DNA of 6,364 nt, from positions 1-6,364 of the forward strand of contig UQQU01000113.1 of assembly GCA_900543325.1 (NCBI GenBank), read 5' to 3'. This stretch comes from an uncultured Clostridium sp. (GTDB lineage Bacteria > Bacillota > Clostridia > Clostridiales > Clostridiaceae). The notes under the pieces were generated by a model. It was not told where the DNA came from. It worked only from the letters and a program-made list of their open reading frames with translations, and did not search any database. This document shows, one piece after another, positions 1-5,766 of this stretch; the stretch's first letter is position 1, and each line of letters starts with the position of its first letter. The translations under genes were made by a program, and so were the position numbers.

Positions 1-109
1 AGCAAGTTCAATGGAACAAAGATATAAATTCTAGGTGAAAATTTCACAGTTCCCGTAAAAGAAATATTTCATTTTTTTCGCTTCCGTGTGGTGCGCAATT
101 TTATTCAGT
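1..109. other. Unexplained intergenic segment downstream of nagA
   Basis: No credible coding region enters from the left: all three plus frames stop within about 36 bases. The segment mixes AT-rich sequence with a GC-rich patch at 79-96 (13 of 18 bases are G or C), which is odd here. Small inverted repeats are visible: GGAAC at 13-17 against GTTCC at 49-53, enclosing GTGAAA at 35-40 against TTTCAC at 42-47, and the palindrome GAAATATTTC at 61-70. They could be a structured 3' region of the nagA transcript, the end of an upstream element, or a dispersed intergenic repeat. There is no clear T-tract terminator for nagA. The function is unknown. Confidence 0.3.
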
Positions 110-1249
110 TTATAGGTTATTATAAACTATTTTTCCGCCAATTATAGTCATTTTAACATCTATATTTTCATCAAAAACAGTTAAATCAGCATCAAAGTTT
201 TCTTTTATTTGGCCTTTTTTATCATCAACTCTACAGTATTTAGCACCATTATAAGAAGCCATTTTAACAATTTCATATAATGGATAATCTGTATTATCAT
301 ATAGATTTTTAATAGCTCTATTTAATGTTAATATTGAGCCAGCTAAGGCACCGTTTTCTAATCTTGCGGCACCGTTCTTAACGATTACAGGTTGTCCACC
401 TAAAGCATATGTGCCATCAGGCATTCCGCAAGCACACATTGCATCTGTTACAAGTAGAGTTTTGTCAGTTCCTTTTTGTTTGTATGCAACTCTTAATGAT
501 GGATATGATATATGAATACCATCAGAAATAGTTTCAGTAGTTATGTCTGAATCGAAAGTTGCTCCAACTACACCAGGTTCTCTATGAGTAAATCCAGTCA
601 TGGCATTAAATAGATGAGTAGAATGGCAGAAGCCGTGTTTTATACCATCAATAGCTTGTTCGTAAGTTGCCTTAGTGTGGCCCATAGAACAACGAATACC
701 TTTAGATGATAAAATTGAAGCAAGTTCTTTAGCTCCTTCAACTTCAGGTGCCATAGTAATAGAAACCACTGCATCAATAGCATCACCAGTCATTGATTCA
801 AAGTTTTCATATGAAGGTGATATTAAATAGTTTGGATTTTGTGCACCTATTGCACTAGGGCTTATAAAAGGACCTTCTAAATGAGCACCTAAAACAATAG
901 CACCATCAGTTCCTTCTATTTTTGCTTTTTTTATAGACGTCATAGATTTTAATATGTCATCAGCAGACATAGTCATTGTTGTTGGAGTAAATGAGGTTGT
1001 ACCATACTTACAAATAGTTTTTGATATTTCATTAATTGCTTCAAATGTTCCATCCATTGTATCATGGCCACCAGCACCATGAATATGAACATCAACAAAT
1101 CCAGGAGAAACATATAAACCTTTACAATCTATAGCGTTTTGAACCTTTGTTTCAGATGGATTAATTTCTTTTATTATACCGTTTTCGATTAATAGTGAGC
1201 CTTTTTCGATTCTATCTAAAAAGACTATATTACAATTTTTTAATAACAT
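110..1249 (-). CDS. nagA: N-acetylglucosamine-6-phosphate deacetylase
   Basis: Cytoplasmic amidohydrolase that removes the acetyl group from GlcNAc-6-phosphate, giving glucosamine-6-phosphate and acetate. This is the first committed step of amino-sugar and cell-wall recycling, before NagB. The 379-residue product has the usual family length and a complete active site: the HxH metal motif H55/H57 at the end of barrel strand 1, E125 in HLEGPF, H191 in GHTKA, H212 in the HSTHLFNAM motif, DGIH at 243-246, and the catalytic aspartate D269 in VTDA. The H55/H57 pair fits the Bacillus-type enzymes that can bind two metals. A C-terminal beta-sandwich segment (about 350-379, with DADLTVFD) is present. 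The start is set by a strong GGAGGG site (1257-1262, read on the minus strand) seven bases upstream. No nagB or PTS gene is visible, so it is either a lone gene or the first or last of an operon running left. Divergent from recD2. The function call is firm. Confidence 0.97.
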   Translation of the reverse strand: MLLKNCNIVFLDRIEKGSLLIENGIIKEINPSETKVQNAIDCKGLYVSPGFVDVHIHGAGGHDTMDGTFEAINEISKTICKYGTTSFTPTTMTMSADDILKSMTSIKKAKIEGTDGAIVLGAHLEGPFISPSAIGAQNPNYLISPSYENFESMTGDAIDAVVSITMAPEVEGAKELASILSSKGIRCSMGHTKATYEQAIDGIKHGFCHSTHLFNAMTGFTHREPGVVGATFDSDITTETISDGIHISYPSLRVAYKQKGTDKTLLVTDAMCACGMPDGTYALGGQPVIVKNGAARLENGALAGSILTLNRAIKNLYDNTDYPLYEIVKMASYNGAKYCRVDDKKGQIKENFDADLTVFDENIDVKMTIIGGKIVYNNL

Positions 1250-1283
1250 TTAAATTCCCTCCAGTTTCATGTTTAACTATTTA

Positions 1284-1313
1284 ATAATAAGTTAATATTA
1301 ATTAGTAAGTAAA
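1284..1313 (-). promoter_or_regulatory. Candidate nagA promoter
   Basis: Read on the minus strand, TTTACT (1308-1313, 4 of 6 to the -35 consensus) is followed after 18 bases by TATTAT (1284-1289, 5 of 6 to the -10). Transcription would start near 1277, giving a leader of about 28 bases before nagA. The -35 sits inside a TTTACTTA box (1306-1313), a word that recurs in the inverted repeat near recD2. In DNA this AT-rich, matches of this quality arise by chance, so this is only a plausible assignment. Confidence 0.4.
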
Positions 1314-1367
1314 ATTTAAGTGTGTAATTTAAATATAAATGTATAAGGTAAATTAAACAATGAAAAA

Positions 1368-1405
1368 TTTACTTATGATATAATTATATAATATTAATAA
1401 GTAAA
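1368..1405. repeat. Perfect 9-bp inverted repeat around the recD2 -10
   Basis: TTTACTTAT (1368-1376) and ATAAGTAAA (1397-1405) are exact reverse complements separated by 20 bases. The -10 of the recD2 promoter lies in the spacer. A recD2 transcript would start after the left arm, so this would act as a DNA operator rather than an RNA hairpin. A related TAAGTAAAAT word occurs at 1306-1315 over the nagA -35. Against special meaning, a near-identical word (TAAGTAAAATTT) also appears at 4668-4679 at the comFA-like/comFC junction, which shows that such AT-rich words recur here. Confidence 0.4.
1376..1384 (+). promoter_or_regulatory. Candidate extended -10 promoter of the recD2 operon
   Basis: TG-A-TATAAT is a perfect extended -10 element. 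No good -35 lies 16-18 bases upstream (the region reads AACAAT), which is typical of extended -10 promoters. The predicted start is near 1391, giving a leader of about 37 bases ending in a GGAG site (1417-1420), seven bases before the ATG at 1428. A second TATAAT at 1387-1392 has no matching -35. This would drive recD2, the ComFA-like gene and comFC together. Confidence 0.5.
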
Positions 1406-1427
1406 ATAAAATGTTTGGAGCGATAAT

Positions 1428-3659
1428 ATGGAAATATTAGAGGGCTTAGTAGAAGCAATAATATTTAAGAGCGAAGATAGTGGATATATAGTAGCAAAGA
1501 TAACGGCAAATAAGGAAGTAGTAACAATTGTTGGAATAATGCCATTAATAAAAGAAGGGCAGCAAATAGAAATAAAGGGAAATTGGATAAATCATAAGCA
1601 GTTTGGAAGGCAATTTAATGTAGAAGAATACAAAGAAATTCTTCCGACCTCAGCAAGAGAAATTGAAAAATATTTAAGTACAGGAATAATTCATGGTATA
1701 GGTCCTGTCACTGCTAAAAAGATAGTTAAGGCATTTGGAGTAGAAACATTAGATATACTTGATAATAATATTGAACGATTAAAAGAAGTTGAAGGAATTG
1801 GTGAAAAGAAATTTAACATAATATATGAATCTTACCTTGAGAGTAAAGAACTAAAAGATATTATAATGTTTTTTCAAAAACATGGAGTTACAATAAATCA
1901 ATGTTTAAAAATTTATAAAAAGTTTGGTCCAGATTCTATAGATATAGTTTCAAAAAATCCATATATATTAAATGATGAAATATCTGGTATTGGTTTCTTA
2001 ACCTCTGATAGAATTGCAAAAAGTTTAGGAATTGAACCACAATCAGATTTTAGAATTCAAAGTGGAATAAGATATGTTTTAAATAACTTTTCAGGACTTG
2101 GAAATACATATATGCCTAAAGATAAATTAATTGAGCAATGTCAAAAGGTTTTAATGGTTGATAAAGAGTTAATAGAAGCTAACATATATAATAGTGTTTT
2201 AGAAGGAAAAATAAAGGTAGAAAAAATTAATGATATTGAAGCAGTATATTCATTGCCATATTATTTTTGTGAATTAGGTGTTACAAATAAGATTATTACT
2301 TTAAGTATAGAGAACTTTCAAACTATAAATTCAGATATTGCTTTTGAGATATCGAGTTTTGAAAGTAAAAATAATATTAAATTCGCTGATTCTCAAAAAG
2401 ATGCTATAATAGGAGCTTTTGAAAATGGAATTGAAATAATAACTGGAGGGCCTGGGACTGGAAAAACTACGATAATTAAATGTATAATAGAAATATATGA
2501 AAATAATGGAATGAAAGTTCTTTTAGCAGCACCAACAGGAAGAGCAGCTAAAAGAATGACAGAATCAACAGGGCGTGAAGCAAAAACAATACATAGGTTA
2601 TTAGAGATGGGAGTAAGTGATGATGAAAATTCATTCTTTGGAAAAGGAGAAGGTGAACCATTAGAAGGAGATGTAATAATAATTGATGAAGCATCTATGA
2701 TTGATATAATGCTTATGAATAGCTTATTAAAAGCTATTAAATTAGGAACAAGAGTTATTATAGTTGGAGATGTAGATCAATTACCATCTGTAGGACCTGG
2801 AAATGTATTAAGAGACTTAATAAATAGTGATTTTATTAAAGTAGTAAGATTAAATGAAATTTTTAGGCAAGGAAAAGAGAGCATGATAATCTTAAATGCT
2901 CATAGAATAAATAATGGCGAGTTGCCATACTTAAATAAAAAAGGTGGAGATTTCTTTTTTGATAATAGAGAAGATAATGAAAATATTTTAAAAACTATAT
3001 TAGATTTAGTAAATAGAAGATTACCAATGTTTAATTCAAAATGGAATAAGGTTAAAGATATTCAAATATTATCACCTACTAGAAAAGGAATCTTAGGAGT
3101 GGAAAATTTAAATAATGAACTTCAAGCCATTTTAAATCCGCCTGATAAATATAAAAAAGAAAAGAAAATTAAAGATTTTATTTTTAGAGTTGGTGATAAA
3201 GTAATGCAGACTAAAAATAATTATTCTTTAAAGTGGAATAGGATAGGGGGATATGGCGATAATGAAGGTGTAGGCGTATTTAATGGTGACATGGGATTTA
3301 TAGAATCCATTGATGAAGAAAGTAGAACAGTTACTGTTGTTTTTGATGATGAAAGAAGAATTGTTTATGATAATGTATATGTAGAAGAATTAGAGTTAGC
3401 ATATGCTATAACGATACATAAAAGTCAGGGGAGTGAATTTAAAGTAGTAATTACACCTGCTTTTATGGGATCAGCCTTTTTAATGAATAGAAATATATTA
3501 TATACAGGAATAACTAGGGCAAAAGAACTTGTAGTAGTTGTTGGAAATCAAAAAGCACTAAAATATATGGTTGATAATACAAATAGTATGGAGAGATATT
3601 CATCATTGAAGGAGAGAATTTTAGATATTGTATCTGATGATAAAATAAGTGAAGAGTAG
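1428..3659 (+). CDS. recD2: RecD2-type ATP-dependent 5'-3' DNA helicase
   Basis: Superfamily 1B helicase of the RecD2/YrrC family, which acts without RecBC in DNA repair and replication-fork maintenance. Its 743 residues lie between the Deinococcus and Bacillus proteins in length. Domains in order: an N-terminal beta-rich domain (about 1-75); tandem helix-hairpin-helix DNA-binding segments (GIIHGIGPVTAKK near 86, VEGIGEKKF near 121, ISGIGFLTSDRIA near 185); then the motor. The motor shows Q323 in the adenine-contact region, Walker A GPGTGKT at 341-347 with K346, motif Ia APTGRAAKRM at 368-377, Walker B IIIDEAS at 417-423 (D420, E421), motif III GDVDQLPSVGPG at 447-458, R480 in NEIFRQG, an SH3-like insertion around 618-650, motif V ITIHKSQGSE at 661-670, and motif VI LYTGITRAKE at 691-700 with R698. 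Every catalytic motif is intact. It starts an operon with the ComFA-like gene 18 bp downstream. Confidence 0.96.
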   Translation: MEILEGLVEAIIFKSEDSGYIVAKITANKEVVTIVGIMPLIKEGQQIEIKGNWINHKQFGRQFNVEEYKEILPTSAREIEKYLSTGIIHGIGPVTAKKIVKAFGVETLDILDNNIERLKEVEGIGEKKFNIIYESYLESKELKDIIMFFQKHGVTINQCLKIYKKFGPDSIDIVSKNPYILNDEISGIGFLTSDRIAKSLGIEPQSDFRIQSGIRYVLNNFSGLGNTYMPKDKLIEQCQKVLMVDKELIEANIYNSVLEGKIKVEKINDIEAVYSLPYYFCELGVTNKIITLSIENFQTINSDIAFEISSFESKNNIKFADSQKDAIIGAFENGIEIITGGPGTGKTTIIKCIIEIYENNGMKVLLAAPTGRAAKRMTESTGREAKTIHRLLEMGVSDDENSFFGKGEGEPLEGDVIIIDEASMIDIMLMNSLLKAIKLGTRVIIVGDVDQLPSVGPGNVLRDLINSDFIKVVRLNEIFRQGKESMIILNAHRINNGELPYLNKKGGDFFFDNREDNENILKTILDLVNRRLPMFNSKWNKVKDIQILSPTRKGILGVENLNNELQAILNPPDKYKKEKKIKDFIFRVGDKVMQTKNNYSLKWNRIGGYGDNEGVGVFNGDMGFIESIDEESRTVTVVFDDERRIVYDNVYVEELELAYAITIHKSQGSEFKVVITPAFMGSAFLMNRNILYTGITRAKELVVVVGNQKALKYMVDNTNSMERYSSLKERILDIVSDDKISEE

Positions 3660-3677
3660 ATAAATGGAGTCGATACT

Positions 3678-4670
3678 ATGAATTATAAGGAATTGAGTAA
3701 TGCTTTTAAAAAAATAAATAAATGGTATTCAAAAAGAACTAAGGTATTAACTTTAAAAACAAGACCTTTTAATGCTATGGAAGTTTTTTCTAATATAATA
3801 AATAAGGTTTTACAGGAAAATAGTAAGATTTTATATGTATTTTGTAGTAGAGAGAAAGAGTGCATAAAAGAAAAAGTTAATTATATATATGAATTTGTAG
3901 ATGAAGCTATAAGTAGCAAACAGTTAGAATATAATTTACATTGTATAGCTATAAGTGAGATGGAAAGTATAAGTGAAAATTATGATTTAGTTATTGTTGA
4001 TGATATAACTTTATTTTCAAAAATAAGTAATGAATATATTAGAGAGTTTATAGAAAAGATTTATTGGAAAAGTAATAAAATTATAATTTATTCAAGTGAA
4101 TATATATTTCCTATAGGTGAGAAAATTGACTTACCTTATATGTTATCAAAAGAGCCTATGATAGAACCAAGATTAATGAGTACTAGAATACGTTTGGAGG
4201 AAAATATACCTCTATCTTTATTTGAGTACTTTAAGTGGTTTAAAGAAAATAAAAGAATAGTATTAGTAGTTGTACCATCTGAAGAAAAGTTAAATAAAGT
4301 TTATAATCATTATTATGAGGTATTAAGAGAGTTAGATATTAGAGTGGTTAGGTATACTAAGAATCAAAATTTCAACTTTATAAAAGAAATTATGGATGGA
4401 TATAGTGATTCGTTGTTTATAGTTACTAATAACTGTGGCCAATATATGAATAATATTTTAAATGTAAATATAATAATATTATTTGCTGATGATATTTATT
4501 ACACATATAAAAAGATAGTTTATATGTGTGCTTCAATAAATAGTACTAGAGAGATTCAGTCAGAACTAATAATGGTTTCAAAAGATATTTCTCAGGATAT
4601 GGATAATGCTAAAAATATCACTAGAGAATTTAATAGGAGATTATGGGAGAAGCAATATTTAAAATCATAA
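3678..4670 (+). CDS. Degenerate ComFA-like helicase protein, probably without ATPase activity
   Basis: This 330-residue protein has no signal peptide or membrane segment. Its outline follows ComFA, the competence DNA-import helicase encoded before comFC in Firmicutes, but the signature motifs are eroded. Where Walker A is expected there is KTRPFNAM (27-34), lacking GxGKT, followed by helix and strand text of the expected type ending in KILYVFC. A Walker-B-like strand LVIVDD (104-109) survives. The position of the TATP motif III reads IYSSEY (137-142). In the second domain, LVVVPSEEKL (196-205) resembles the start of helicase domain 2. The motif V region reads IVTNNCGQYM (248-257), and the motif VI region (about 281-288), normally QIAGRVGR, is YMCASINS. 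IIILFADD (265-272) echoes the VLVLGADH stretch of ComFA. The N-terminal zinc finger is absent. The GGAG at 3666-3669 supports the start. The uninterrupted frame and operon position argue for a retained, possibly structural role. The family call is inference from motif alignment by eye. Confidence 0.6.
   Translation: MNYKELSNAFKKINKWYSKRTKVLTLKTRPFNAMEVFSNIINKVLQENSKILYVFCSREKECIKEKVNYIYEFVDEAISSKQLEYNLHCIAISEMESISENYDLVIVDDITLFSKISNEYIREFIEKIYWKSNKIIIYSSEYIFPIGEKIDLPYMLSKEPMIEPRLMSTRIRLEENIPLSLFEYFKWFKENKRIVLVVVPSEEKLNKVYNHYYEVLRELDIRVVRYTKNQNFNFIKEIMDGYSDSLFIVTNNCGQYMNNILNVNIIILFADDIYYTYKKIVYMCASINSTREIQSELIMVSKDISQDMDNAKNITREFNRRLWEKQYLKS
4635..4645 (+). promoter_or_regulatory. Ribosome-binding site and start of comFC inside the preceding gene
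   Basis: AGGAG (4635-4639) lies only three bases before the ATG at 4643. That is a short spacing, and both sites are within the last codons of the ComFA-like gene, which ends at 4670. No other ATG in this frame lies between here and the zinc-finger cysteines, so this start is favoured. The 28-bp overlap suggests coupled translation of the two proteins. Confidence 0.5.
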
Positions 4671-5329
4671 GTAAAATTTTAAGTTTAGATTCCTTTAATA
4701 AGGTCATATTAAAAATATATAATGAAATTTTAGATATAATTTATCCAGCTGAAGAGAAGTGTATAATTTGTAGAGTAGATGGGTTTATTGGATTATGTCC
4801 ATGTTGTAAAAATAGTATTAATAGAGCTAATATTGAAAAAGATAGTTTATCTTATGGGTTTTATGGAGGAATAATAAAAATTTTAATTTTGAAGTTTAAA
4901 TATGAGAGTAATTTTACTGCAGGATATGTATTATCTAATTTTTTAATAGAGATGATAAAAGAGCAAGAAATTAATGGGGATGTTATTTGTTATGTACCTA
5001 TGAGCAGAAAAGCTAAGAAAAAAAGAGGATTTAACCAATGTGAAATAATGGCCAAAAATGTAGGTTATAAACTTAATATACCTGTAAGTAATTGTATTAA
5101 AAAGATAAAAGATACTAGAGAGCAAAAAACATTAACTAAGGAAGAAAGAATTATAAATCTAAAGGGAGCTTTTAAAATTAGTAGTATTAATGAAATAAAA
5201 AATAAAAATATTATATTAATTGATGATGTTATGACCACGGGAGCTACTATTAGTGAATGTAAGTATATATTAAAAAAATCAGGAGCAAAACAAATTATAG
5301 TATTGACAATTGCCAAAAGCAATATATAA
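4643..5329 (+). CDS. comFC: ComFC/GntX-type phosphoribosyltransferase-fold competence protein
   Basis: Cytoplasmic protein of the ComF family, needed for handling incoming single-stranded DNA during transformation in species where it has been studied. The 228 residues are normal for the family. An N-terminal helical stretch (1-33) leads to a four-cysteine zinc finger (C40, C43, C52, C55 in KCIIC and LCPCC). Next come the family's GGIIKILILKFKY segment (75-87), VPMSRKAKKKRGFNQ (118-132), the DTREQKTLTKEER stretch (157-169), and the phosphoribosyl-pyrophosphate loop ILIDDVMTTGAT (191-202). All expected signature residues are present, unlike in its upstream partner. It overlaps the ComFA-like gene by 28 bp and closes the recD2 operon. 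Its last ten codons also contain the promoter of the downstream raiA RNA, so the TTGACA box encodes Leu-Thr and the TAA stop is part of the TATAAT. It has no terminator of its own; the nearest one follows the RNA. Confidence 0.93.
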   Translation: MGEAIFKIISKILSLDSFNKVILKIYNEILDIIYPAEEKCIICRVDGFIGLCPCCKNSINRANIEKDSLSYGFYGGIIKILILKFKYESNFTAGYVLSNFLIEMIKEQEINGDVICYVPMSRKAKKKRGFNQCEIMAKNVGYKLNIPVSNCIKKIKDTREQKTLTKEERIINLKGAFKISSINEIKNKNIILIDDVMTTGATISECKYILKKSGAKQIIVLTIAKSNI

Positions 5330-5330
5330 T
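5303..5330 (+). promoter_or_regulatory. Perfect-consensus vegetative promoter for the raiA RNA
   Basis: TTGACA (5303-5308) and TATAAT (5325-5330) both match the housekeeping sigma consensus at six of six bases, with a 16-bp spacer. The element lies inside the 3' end of comFC and includes its stop codon (5327-5329). The expected start, 6-9 bases past the -10, falls at about 5336-5339, exactly where the closing stem of the RNA begins. Such an exact match, stem placement and following terminator together argue for strong autonomous transcription of the RNA. Confidence 0.82.
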
Positions 5331-5338
5331 AGTAATGT

Positions 5339-5543
5339 AAAGTTAGGTCTGTGGATGAAAGTCGATGCCAGTCGCAGGCGAAACGATCCACGTAAGTTAA
5401 ACAAAGTTTTAATGAGCATGGTGCGGTATAGAAGTAAGTCCTGCCAGTAGAGATACTGAGAGTGTTAGTAGTGAGAGGTTAAGTCCGGGTAGCAAAAGCT
5501 CCAGCAGGCGAGTGTGGGGTCAAAATCCAGGTCAGCTAACTTT
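5339..5543 (+). ncRNA. raiA-motif structured noncoding RNA
   Basis: A 205-nt stretch between comFC and hpf with no plausible reading frame and a far higher GC content than its surroundings. It is closed by an 8-bp terminal stem, AAAGTTAG (5339-5346) with CTAACTTT (5536-5543). Internal pairings visible by eye are GTGGAT (5351-5356) with ATCCAC (5386-5391), enclosing GCC (5367-5369) with GGC (5377-5379); CCTGC (5440-5444) with GCAGG (5504-5508); a CAGTA/TACTG hairpin (5445-5458) capped by a GAGA tetraloop of the GNRA type; and AGC/GCT (5491-5500) capped by AAAA. The location directly before hpf (raiA) and after comFC, the size and the terminal stem fit the raiA motif known from Firmicutes and Actinobacteria. 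From memory, that RNA is abundant in clostridia and has been linked to sporulation; its mechanism is unclear to me. It has its own promoter and terminator, so it is a free transcript rather than a cis leader of hpf. I did not compare it with a covariance model. Confidence 0.85.
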
Positions 5544-5545
5544 AT

Positions 5546-5583
5546 AAAAAAAACATCAATTCTTATGAATTGATGTTTTTTTT
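5546..5583 (+). terminator. Intrinsic terminator of the raiA RNA
   Basis: A perfect 17-bp inverted repeat (5546-5562 with 5567-5583) with a TTAT loop: nine mixed pairs (CATCAATTC/GAATTGATG) and eight A-T pairs whose T side is the termination tract. It begins three bases after the closing stem of the RNA. It also ends any comFC read-through and separates that operon from hpf. Because it has A8 on the left and T8 on the right, it could stop transcription from either direction. Confidence 0.95.
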
Positions 5584-5641
5584 ATTTTTAATAATAAGAT
5601 AATTGAAGATAGAGTGAGTTATGTAGAGTAAATAAGTTTAA

Positions 5642-5663
5642 ATTTTCTGTAAATTTAGAAAAT
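5642..5663. repeat. Short inverted repeat upstream of the hpf promoter
   Basis: ATTTTCT (5642-5648) and AGAAAAT (5657-5663) are exact reverse complements with an 8-base spacer, ending six bases before the candidate hpf -35. It could be a regulator site, but a 7-bp AT-rich repeat is also expected by chance here. Confidence 0.25.
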
Positions 5664-5668
5664 AGCCT

Positions 5669-5697
5669 TTGAGGAATAATCTTACAAATGGTAAAAT
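5669..5697 (+). promoter_or_regulatory. Candidate hpf promoter
   Basis: TTGAGG (5669-5674, 4 of 6) and TAAAAT (5692-5697, 5 of 6) are separated by 17 bases, with a TGn extension (5689-5691) before the -10. The start would lie near 5704, giving a leader of about 60 bases. The same bases also resemble a sigma-H site: AGGAATA (5672-5678), then 12 bases, then GTAAAATAT (5691-5699), with one mismatch in the core GAAT. Bacillus hpf (yvyD) is known to use sigma-H and sigma-B. A second TATAAT (5734-5739) lacks a recognisable -35. Confidence 0.5.
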
Positions 5698-5766
5698 ATA
5701 TATAAAACAAATATATATTGAAATCTTAAATAGTATAATTATAACTTAAAGAGAGGGGCTGACCTT

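Noticed and set aside
31..72. 13-codon minus-strand frame after nagA with a GGAAG-like site upstream
   Set aside because: It is too short, with no conservation evidence, and an ATG after an A-run is common by chance here.
1360..1383. Seven-codon frame upstream of recD2 as a leader peptide
   Set aside because: It overlaps the candidate -10 element, so it would not be in the recD2 transcript, and it has no ribosome-binding site.
3683..3865. 60-codon minus-strand open frame antisense to the ComFA-like gene
   Set aside because: It is a shadow of the plus-strand frame, low-complexity and hydrophobic. The short minus-strand frames at 4943-5125 and 5895-6077 are the same.
5065..5391. 108-codon minus-strand open frame across the end of comFC and the start of the raiA RNA
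   Set aside because: It is antisense to a conserved gene and a structured RNA. Its hydrophobic run of I, L and F is what AT-rich antisense gives, and no family is recognisable.
5339..5543. Riboswitch (cobalamin-like) or RNase P interpretation of the structured RNA
   Set aside because: The characteristic conserved boxes of those classes are not found in order. The RNA has its own promoter and ends in a terminator with hpf separately promoted, and the comFC-hpf location matches the raiA motif.
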